Below are positions 6,993-11,971 of a DNA stretch of 11,971 nt, piece by piece (positions within the stretch are counted from its first letter, which is position 1; each line of letters starts with the position of its first letter). The notes below the pieces were generated by a model. It was given only the letters and a program-made list of their open reading frames with translations, was not told the origin of the DNA and did not search any database. This stretch comes from Jatrophihabitans sp. (GTDB lineage: Bacteria > Actinomycetota > Actinomycetes > Mycobacteriales > Jatrophihabitantaceae): contig JAOPVG010000296.1 in NCBI GenBank assembly GCA_025966255.1, forward strand, positions 1-11,971, in the 5' to 3' direction. Both the position numbers and the translations under genes were made by a program.

Positions 6993-6998
6993 AGTCTG
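6993..6998 (-). promoter_or_regulatory. Possible -10 box for leaderless pafE
   Basis: The minus strand reads CAGACT, ending 6 nt before the pafE GTG, the same spacing as TAGCCT before serS. It lacks the first T of TANNNT but keeps the A and final T. No strong Shine-Dalgarno is visible. Confidence 0.35.
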
Positions 6999-7050
6999 CC
7001 CGGGCTGCGTGCGGCGCCACCAATCGAGTACGGGAGAGTGGGGAGCGGTC

Positions 7051-8277
7051 GTGGAGGTGGTCGGCGTAGACGTCGCGCGCGTTCGCGGGCTGTACCCGAC
7101 GCTGGCGACGGGCACAGCCCAGCTTGACGGCGCTTTTGCCGCCCTGCAGCCGGAGTCGGTGATCCGCGCGATCATCGCGGCCCTGCGTTCAGCGCCGGCT
7201 CAGCCCGGGTCCCGCTCATCCCGCTCCCAGAACTCGGCCACCCGGGTGCTCCGGGCCCGGCGGGCCGCGGCCGACCTGGTCGGCGGCCGGGCCGAGGACG
7301 TCGTGCTGGCCGACAGCACCGTCTCGCTGATGCTCCGGTTTACCGCCCTGCTGTCCAGTGACTGGCAACTTGGCGACGAGATCGTCCTGAGCCGCCTCGA
7401 CGCCGATTTCGCCATGCGGCCGTGGCTGCGGGCGGCCCGCGGCCGGGGAGTCGTCGTCCGGTGGGCCGAGGTCGACCTCGAGACCGGTGAGCTGCCGGCC
7501 TGGCAGTACGAGGCGTTGATCGGCCGGCGCACCCGAATCGTCACGGTCTCACTGGCCAACGCGGCCACCGGCATGGTGCCCGACATCCGGGCGATCGCCG
7601 ACCTCGCCCACCAGCATGGCGCGCTCGTGATCGTCGACGCCGGCGTCGCGCCGGCCTACGTGCCCCTCGACCTCGCCGAACTCGGCGCCGATCTGCTTGC
7701 GGTGGCCGCACCCGCCTTCGGCGGCCCGACCGTTGCGGCGCTGGTGGCCCGTCCGGGGCTGCTCGACGAGATTCCGGGAAGCCTCGACAACCTTCCCGGC
7801 GGTCTGGACGGGCTGCCCACACCCCAGCGCTTCGAAGTGCTGCCGCTGCCGATCGAACTGCTCGACGGCCTCACCGCCGCCGTCGATCACCTGGCCGATC
7901 TGGACGAGCACGCCACCGGGGGGCGCCGCGAGCGCCTGGTCGCCTCCGTCACCGCGGCCGGCGAGTACACCCGCCACCTCTATCCCCGCCTCGACGACGG
8001 ACTGCGGGCGATCTCCGGCGTCACCGTGCTGGGCGCCCCGCACCGCACCCTGCCGGTCGCCGCATTCACCGTGGCCGGTCGCACGCCCGACGAGGTCGGC
8101 GCCTTCCTGCACCGCCACAACATCTCGGCCTGGACGGGCCCGTCGGGCATGTCCGAGCTCCTCCGCGCGTTCGGGGCCGACGAACTCGGCGGCGCGGTGT
8201 TCGTAGGACTGATGCCGCACACCGCGGCAGCCGAGGTCGATCAGCTGCTGGACGCGCTGCGGGCCCTCAGCGCCTGA
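7051..8277 (+). CDS. Class-V aminotransferase/cysteine desulfurase-like protein lacking the PLP lysine
   Basis: A 408-residue fold-type I protein resembling the cysteine desulfurase-like family and, by recollection, M. tuberculosis Rv3778c. Family landmarks include DVARVRGLYPTL at the N-terminus, the EIVLSRLDAD block, the SLANAATGMVPDI loop, and the conserved Asp in VIVDAG (D196) that normally pairs with the PLP pyridine nitrogen. Where active relatives have the Schiff-base lysine in a motif such as SAYKFFGP or SGHKxxGP, this protein reads AAPAFGGP, with Ala at position 222. It is therefore unlikely to perform PLP chemistry in the usual way. GTG 7051 is chosen because GGGGAG lies 5 nt upstream and it matches the family N-terminus; an in-frame GTG at 7009 has no ribosome site. 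It is divergent from pafE across 64 nt and convergent with the oxidoreductase gene. Confidence 0.85.
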   Translation: MEVVGVDVARVRGLYPTLATGTAQLDGAFAALQPESVIRAIIAALRSAPAQPGSRSSRSQNSATRVLRARRAAADLVGGRAEDVVLADSTVSLMLRFTALLSSDWQLGDEIVLSRLDADFAMRPWLRAARGRGVVVRWAEVDLETGELPAWQYEALIGRRTRIVTVSLANAATGMVPDIRAIADLAHQHGALVIVDAGVAPAYVPLDLAELGADLLAVAAPAFGGPTVAALVARPGLLDEIPGSLDNLPGGLDGLPTPQRFEVLPLPIELLDGLTAAVDHLADLDEHATGGRRERLVASVTAAGEYTRHLYPRLDDGLRAISGVTVLGAPHRTLPVAAFTVAGRTPDEVGAFLHRHNISAWTGPSGMSELLRAFGADELGGAVFVGLMPHTAAAEVDQLLDALRALSA

Positions 8278-8310
8278 CGGCCAGCGCCTGAGGCCAGCGC
8301 CGGACGCGGC

Positions 8311-9297
8311 TCAGCGCACGCGCAGCACCACCTTGCCGATGTGCTCGCTGGAATCCAGCAGTCGATGCGCCTCGCCCGCGTCGTCCAGAGTGAGGATCCG
8401 GTCGATGATCGGGCGCACCTGGCCGCTCTCGATCATCGGCCACACCGCGTTCTGCGTCTCGGCGACGATGGCGGCCTTCTCCTGCGGCGGTCGGCCGCGC
8501 AGGCCGGCCGCGTGCACCATGGCCCGCTTGACGAGCACCGCCCCGAGGTCGAGCTCGCCCCGCGTCCCGCCCTGCAGCCCCAGCACGATCAGCCGGCCGC
8601 CGATCCCGAGTGACTCGATGTTGCGCGGCAGGTAGGACGCACCCATGTTGTCGAGGATGACGTCCACGCCACCGCCGCCGGTCTCGGCCTTGATGCGCTC
8701 CTCGAAGGCCTCGTCGCGGTAGTTGATCGCGACGTCCGCGCCGAGGCTGCGGCAGAACTTCACCTTCCGGGGCGTCCCGGCCGTCGTGAACACCTGGGCG
8801 CCGCGGCCGTGGGCGATCTGGATGGCCATCGTGCCGATGCCGCTCGTCCCGCCGTGGACGAGGATCCGCTCGCCGGGCTGCAGTCGCCCGGCGTGCGGAC
8901 CGAACGCCATCGACCACACCGTGCAGGTGGACTCGGGCAGCGCGGCGGAGTCGACGAGGGTGACGCCGGAGGGGACGGACATGAGCTGCCCGACCGGCAC
9001 CGCGACCTTCTCGGCATAGCCGCCACCGGACAGCAGTGCGCAGACCTCGTCACCGACGCTCCAGCCGGCCACGCTCTCACCGACCTCAGAGATCGTGCCG
9101 GAGCATTCCATGCCGAGGTACGGGGACGCACCCTTCGGCGGCGCGTAGTTGCCCTGCCGCTGCAACAGGTCGGCTCGGTTGATGGCGGTGGCGACGACGT
9201 CGATGATCACCTCATCCGGCTGGGGGGTCGGGTCGGGGACGTCCTGCACCTGCAGGGCCTCGGGACCGCCGGGCTCGGTGATAACGACTGCGCGCAT
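8311..9297 (-). CDS. NAD(P)H:quinone oxidoreductase, zinc-independent MDR family (QOR/PIG3-like)
   Basis: A 328-residue cytoplasmic medium-chain dehydrogenase/reductase that would reduce quinones or other electrophiles with NADPH. The N-terminal GroES-like domain has the QOR signature region AINRADLLQRQGNY followed by GMECSGTI. The Rossmann domain begins at the ILVHGGTSGIGTMAIQIA segment with its glycine-rich loop. No structural or catalytic zinc Cys clusters are seen, which favours the quinone oxidoreductase/PIG3 branch over alcohol dehydrogenases. ATG 9297 gives the standard MRAVVITEPGGPE start. No Shine-Dalgarno precedes it, but TACGTT ends 7 nt upstream, suggesting a leaderless mRNA. It is convergent with the aminotransferase-like gene (33-nt gap) and divergent from hutH. 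By recollection it corresponds to Rv3777 in the same arrangement. Confidence 0.9.
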   Translation of the reverse strand: MRAVVITEPGGPEALQVQDVPDPTPQPDEVIIDVVATAINRADLLQRQGNYAPPKGASPYLGMECSGTISEVGESVAGWSVGDEVCALLSGGGYAEKVAVPVGQLMSVPSGVTLVDSAALPESTCTVWSMAFGPHAGRLQPGERILVHGGTSGIGTMAIQIAHGRGAQVFTTAGTPRKVKFCRSLGADVAINYRDEAFEERIKAETGGGGVDVILDNMGASYLPRNIESLGIGGRLIVLGLQGGTRGELDLGAVLVKRAMVHAAGLRGRPPQEKAAIVAETQNAVWPMIESGQVRPIIDRILTLDDAGEAHRLLDSSEHIGKVVLRVR

Positions 9298-9304
9298 GTC
9301 ACCG

Positions 9305-9333
9305 AACGTAGCGGCTCCCCGATTGGTGGTCAG
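9305..9333 (-). promoter_or_regulatory. Predicted promoter of the quinone oxidoreductase gene
   Basis: On the minus strand the -35 candidate CTGACC (9328-9333) is separated by 17 nt from the -10 box TACGTT (9305-9310). That box ends 7 nt before the ATG. The -35 hexamer lies inside the left arm of the inverted repeat 9325-9367, so a protein bound there would block RNA polymerase. Confidence 0.5.
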
Positions 9334-9367
9334 TCGCGCCACTGCTGGTCGCGTGCAACTGACCACC
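9325..9367. promoter_or_regulatory. Inverted repeat, candidate operator between oxidoreductase gene and hutH
   Basis: GGTGGTCAGT (9325-9334) and ACTGACCACC (9358-9367) are perfect 10-bp inverted copies separated by 23 nt. A further TGGTC half-site lies between them at 9346-9350. The left arm covers the predicted -35 of the leftward promoter. TGGTC/GACCA half-sites are reminiscent of GntR-family (FadR-type) operators, but the regulator is unknown and none is encoded nearby. A hairpin role is possible but the spacer is long. Confidence 0.5.
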
Positions 9368-9443
9368 GGCGGCGTGTCTGGGATCTGAGACCGGCCCGCA
9401 CACCGGTGGCGCCCGGCCTGCCGCGCGCGGGACAGTGGCGACC

Positions 9444-10985
9444 ATGGATCGAATCGATGTCGGGACGGGCCCGCTGACCGAGTCCGACGTGGTTGCCGTC
9501 GCGCGGCTCGGGGCCGGCGTCACACTCACGGAGCCGGCCCAGCAGGCCATCGCCGCCACCCGCGCCGTCGTGGAGAGCCTGGCCGACGACGTCGAGCCGC
9601 ACTACGGCATCTCCACCGGCTTCGGTGCACTGGCGACCAAACACATCCCGCCCGCCCAGCGCACGCTGCTGCAGAAGTCCCTCATCCGCTCGCATGCCGC
9701 CGGCAGCGGCCCCGAGGTCGAGCGTGAGGTCGTCCGCGCCCTCATGCTGCTGCGGCTGTCGACTCTGGCCACCGGACGCACCGGCGTGCGTCCGGAGACC
9801 GCCGCCGCACTCGCCGGGATGCTCGACGCCGGCATCACGCCCGTCGTCTACGAGTACGGCTCGCTCGGTTGCTCGGGTGACCTGGCTCCGCTAGCGCACG
9901 TCGCGCTCGCGCTGCTCGGTGAGGGGACGGTCCGCGACCCGGACGGCGGGCTCGGCGACGCAGCCGCTGTGCTCGCCCGGCACGGCCTAGAACCGATCGA
10001 ACTGCACGAGAAGGAGGGCCTGGCCCTCATCAACGGCACCGACGGGATGCTCGGGCAGCTGCTGCTGGCCTGCACCGATCTCGACCTCCTCCTGCGCACG
10101 GCTGACGTCACCGCCGCGATGAGCGTCGAGGCCCTGCTCGGCACCGACCACGTCTTCGCCGCCGACCTGCAGGCGCTGCGGCCGCAACCCGGGCAGGCGA
10201 TTGCCGCGGCCAACATGCGGGCCCTGCTCGCCGACTCGCCGATCATCGCCAGCCACGCCGGACCGGACTGCGTCTACGTCCAGGACGCGTACTCGATGCG
10301 CTGCGCCCCCCAGGTCGCCGGCGCGGCCCGGGACACGCTCGCCCATGCCCGCCACGTCGCCGGGTACGAGCTCGCCGCCGCCGTCGACAATCCCGTGGTC
10401 ACGCTCGACGGCCGGGTCGAGTCCAACGGCAACTTCCACGGCGCGCCGGTCGCCTACGTGCTCGACTTCCTCGCCATCCCGGCGGCGGACGTGGCGTCGA
10501 TGAGTGAGCGTCGGACGGACCGGCTGCTCGACGTGTCGCGCTCGCGCGGCCTGCCGCCGTTCCTCGCCGCCGATCCGGGCGTCGACTCGGGCCACATGAT
10601 CGCCCAGTACACCCAGGCTGCGCTGGTGTCCGAACTGAAGCGGCTCGCCGTGCCGGCCAGCGTCGACTCCATCCCGTCCAGCGCGATGCAGGAGGACCAC
10701 GTCTCGATGGGCTGGTCCGCGGCCCGCAAGCTGCGCCGCAGCGTCGACGCGCTCACCCGCGTGCTCGCGATCGAACTCCTCAGCGCCGCCCGGGCGCTCG
10801 ACCTGCGGCCACCGCTACGTCCGGGCCCAGCCACCGGAGCGGTCGTCGACGCGTTACGCGAATTCGTCGAGGGCCCGGGCCCGGATCGGTTCCTCGCACC
10901 CGAGATCGAGGCCGCGGTCGAGTTCGTCCGCTCCGGCGCCGCCGTGCGCGCCGCCGAGTCGGCCCTCGCCGAACCGCTCGCCTGA
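9444..10985 (+). CDS. hutH: Histidine ammonia-lyase
   Basis: This enzyme deaminates L-histidine to urocanate, the first step of histidine degradation, as a cytoplasmic homotetramer using the autocatalytic MIO prosthetic group. Its 513 residues match the family length. Diagnostic blocks: YGISTGFG (Y54, the catalytic Tyr), GSLGCSGDLAPL with the MIO tripeptide C143-S144-G145, the LINGTDGM block, QDAYSMRCAPQV, and the SNGNFHGAP and SIPSSAMQEDHVSMG segments. Most bacterial enzymes have Ala-Ser-Gly; the Cys-Ser-Gly form is, as I recall, normal in Streptomyces HutH. ATG 9444 is preferred, because GGGA lies 11 nt upstream; an in-frame GTG at 9435 would sit too close to it. No other hut gene is in the window, so hutH is probably separate from hutU/hutI here. 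It faces the convergent Nudix gene across 28 nt. Confidence 0.96.
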   Translation: MDRIDVGTGPLTESDVVAVARLGAGVTLTEPAQQAIAATRAVVESLADDVEPHYGISTGFGALATKHIPPAQRTLLQKSLIRSHAAGSGPEVEREVVRALMLLRLSTLATGRTGVRPETAAALAGMLDAGITPVVYEYGSLGCSGDLAPLAHVALALLGEGTVRDPDGGLGDAAAVLARHGLEPIELHEKEGLALINGTDGMLGQLLLACTDLDLLLRTADVTAAMSVEALLGTDHVFAADLQALRPQPGQAIAAANMRALLADSPIIASHAGPDCVYVQDAYSMRCAPQVAGAARDTLAHARHVAGYELAAAVDNPVVTLDGRVESNGNFHGAPVAYVLDFLAIPAADVASMSERRTDRLLDVSRSRGLPPFLAADPGVDSGHMIAQYTQAALVSELKRLAVPASVDSIPSSAMQEDHVSMGWSAARKLRRSVDALTRVLAIELLSAARALDLRPPLRPGPATGAVVDALREFVEGPGPDRFLAPEIEAAVEFVRSGAAVRAAESALAEPLA

Positions 10986-11013
10986 TCGAGATCCCCCGCG
11001 GCGCAGGACTTCG

Positions 11014-11412
11014 TCACGGAAACCCGGGTCGGATTCCTCGCTGCACGTGTGACGTGACGGCGTCGAGCAACTGCACGTCGATGGGCAGCCAGTCAACGAG
11101 ATCGAGTTGGTCGTGCCGCAGCCATCTCAGCTCGTCGTGGTCCTCGAGTGGTTCCGGTTCGCCGTCGACGATGGTGGCGGCGTAGAGGACGAGCCGGAGC
11201 TCGCCGTCGGCGGCCTCGCCGAGACACGCGCCGACCTGCACGTCCACGCCGAGCTCTTCGCGGCACTCCCGGGCGAGCGCGGTCGGCTCGTCCTCGCCGG
11301 GCTCGACCTTGCCGCCCGGGAACTCCCAGCCGCCGGCGAAGCGCTCGGGACGTGAACGCCGCGCGGCGAGCAGCAGCCCGTCGCGCACGATCGCCGCCGC
11401 AACGACGTTCAT
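11014..11412 (-). CDS. Nudix hydrolase, MutT-like (8-oxo-dGTP diphosphatase type)
   Basis: A 132-residue Nudix-fold pyrophosphohydrolase. The Nudix box is complete: G-x5-E-x7-R-E-C-R-E-E-L-G-V, within GGKVEPGEDEPTALARECREE, with the metal-binding Glu residues intact. The strand WEFPGGK before it and the short single-domain length resemble MutT, which removes 8-oxo-dGTP from the nucleotide pool; related enzymes act on CTP or other nucleotides. ATG 11412 is chosen because CGGGG lies a few nt upstream; GTG 11421, three codons earlier, cannot be excluded. The gene is convergent with hutH and divergent from the HhH-GPD-like gene. Confidence 0.88.
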   Translation of the reverse strand: MNVVAAAIVRDGLLLAARRSRPERFAGGWEFPGGKVEPGEDEPTALARECREELGVDVQVGACLGEAADGELRLVLYAATIVDGEPEPLEDHDELRWLRHDQLDLVDWLPIDVQLLDAVTSHVQRGIRPGFP

Positions 11413-11461
11413 CGCACGCACCCCGAGTCCATGCCGCCATGCTGTCAGGGGACGAGCCGAT

Positions 11462-11566
11462 CGACACGGTCGCGATCCTCAGGCGATCGCGGAAGCGCAG
11501 GACGACGTGCTGGCCTCGTTCTCCGCGGCCGACCAGGAGAAGCTGCTCAGTCTCCTGCAAATGACT
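11462..11566 (+). pseudogene. Possible remnant of a MarR-family regulator (C-terminal helix)
   Basis: In one frame from about 11480 the sequence encodes AIAEAQDDVLASFSAADQEKLLSLLQM. This looks like the C-terminal dimerisation helices of MarR regulators (typically AxxAxxxxLxxLSxxExxxLLxLLxxL). Immediately upstream the frame reads RADRHGRD, which could be a shrunken wing (DRR...LTxxGR). No start codon, winged helix or N-terminal part is present; upstream of this the same frame lies antisense to the Nudix gene. It sits in the 224-nt gap between two intact genes. A short chance similarity is the main alternative. Confidence 0.35.
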
Positions 11567-11636
11567 CGCCGCGGCGTCGGGACAGCGCGCGGCCAAGCCG
11601 TGACGCCCGGCCGTCTCCTGTGGTGAGATTCCAGGC

Positions 11637-11971
11637 ATGTTCCTCGCCACCACGGAGAAGGCCAACGAACTGCTCGCCCGCGACCCGCTCGCGCTGTTGA
11701 TCGGGATGCTGCTCGACCAGCAGATCCCGATGGAGAAGGCGTTCACGTCGCCGGAGGTACTGCGAGAACGGCTCGGCGGAGTGCTCGACGCCCGCACGAT
11801 CGCCGACTACGACGCGGACGCGCTCGAGGCGATCTTCCGCGAACCACCGGCGCTGCACCGCTTCCCGGCCGCGATGGCCAAGCGGGTTCAGTCCCTCACC
11901 CAGATCCTCGTCGAGCGCTACGACGGCAACGCGGGCGCGGTCTGGGACGGCGTCAAGTCAGGCCCCGAACT
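11637..11971 (+). CDS. HhH-GPD-type base excision repair family protein, 5' part
   Basis: The gene runs off the window after 111 codons. Its start (MFLATTEKANELL) and the block LLIGMLLDQQIPMEKAF (residues 20-36), followed by LHRFPAAMAKRVQSL near 77-91, match the actinobacterial HhH-GPD family proteins related to 3-methyladenine/endonuclease III-type DNA glycosylases. The diagnostic helix-hairpin-helix and the catalytic Asp would lie beyond the window edge, so activity cannot be judged. The ATG at 11637 is preceded by GGTGAG about 9 nt upstream. The gene is divergent from the Nudix hydrolase; both suggest nucleotide or DNA damage repair, but no shared control is visible. Confidence 0.8.
   Translation, partial: MFLATTEKANELLARDPLALLIGMLLDQQIPMEKAFTSPEVLRERLGGVLDARTIADYDADALEAIFREPPALHRFPAAMAKRVQSLTQILVERYDGNAGAVWDGVKSGPE

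Noticed and set aside
7549..8220. A 223-codon minus-strand frame inside the aminotransferase-like gene
   Set aside because: No motif or family resemblance; antisense shadow.
8268..8305. CAGCGCCTGA repeated in close succession at the end of the aminotransferase-like gene
   Set aside because: Two exact copies and one partial copy next to the stop codon in GC-rich sequence; too short for a mobile element or array and with no terminator stem I can support.
1..11971. CRISPR array, tRNA/rRNA genes, insertion sequences, prophage or a complete antiphage system
   Set aside because: No regularly spaced repeats, no tRNA-like cloverleaf noticed, and no transposase, integrase or phage structural gene among the coding regions. 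The PAAR-like gene alone does not make a system.

Overview
This is a GC-rich (about 70%) chromosomal stretch from an actinobacterium. Three things point there: a bacterial-proteasome activator (PafE/Bpa) ending in GQYL, frequent GTG/TTG starts, and TANNNT -10 boxes close to start codons without a Shine-Dalgarno (leaderless style). The divergent/convergent trio of quinone oxidoreductase, aminotransferase-like protein and PafE has the same order and orientations that I recall for Mycobacterium tuberculosis Rv3777, Rv3778c and Rv3780. That places the organism in or near Mycobacteriales, Pseudonocardiales, Frankiales or Nakamurellales; the genus cannot be fixed from sequence alone.

Layout. 1-1527 (+): the end of one oligopeptide/dipeptide ABC ATPase (OppD/DppD-like) overlaps a complete second ATPase (OppF/DppF-like), the tail of a peptide-import operon. 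1529-2124 (-): two small WXG100-type proteins in an ATGA-overlapping pair, convergent with the transporter and divergent from serS. 2125-2334: a divergent promoter region with one DnaA-box match and a likely leaderless serS promoter. 2335-4403 (+): serS and a Cof-type HAD phosphatase, overlapping by ATGA. 4411-6986 (-): pafE, then a Met/Pro-rich PAAR-like protein, then an acyl-CoA synthetase whose GTG start overlaps the PAAR-like stop codon.

7051-8277 (+): a class-V aminotransferase/cysteine-desulfurase fold protein without the PLP lysine. 8311-9297 (-): a zinc-independent quinone oxidoreductase. 9298-9443: a divergent promoter region with a perfect 10-bp inverted repeat whose left arm covers the predicted -35 box of the oxidoreductase. 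9444-10985 (+): histidine ammonia-lyase. 11014-11412 (-): a MutT-type Nudix hydrolase. About 11462-11566: what looks like the remnant of a MarR-type regulator. 11637-end (+): the start of a HhH-GPD base-excision repair-like protein, cut by the window edge.

Most genes are housekeeping: translation, histidine catabolism, nucleotide sanitation, DNA repair, proteasome function. The items that deserve attention are the lysine-less aminotransferase-fold protein beside pafE, the orphan PAAR-like protein coupled to an acyl-CoA synthetase, the orphan WXG100 pair with a YxxxE secretion-type motif on one partner, and the inverted repeat upstream of hutH. I saw no CRISPR array, tRNA, rRNA, insertion sequence or prophage, and I cannot claim a complete new multi-gene system here.
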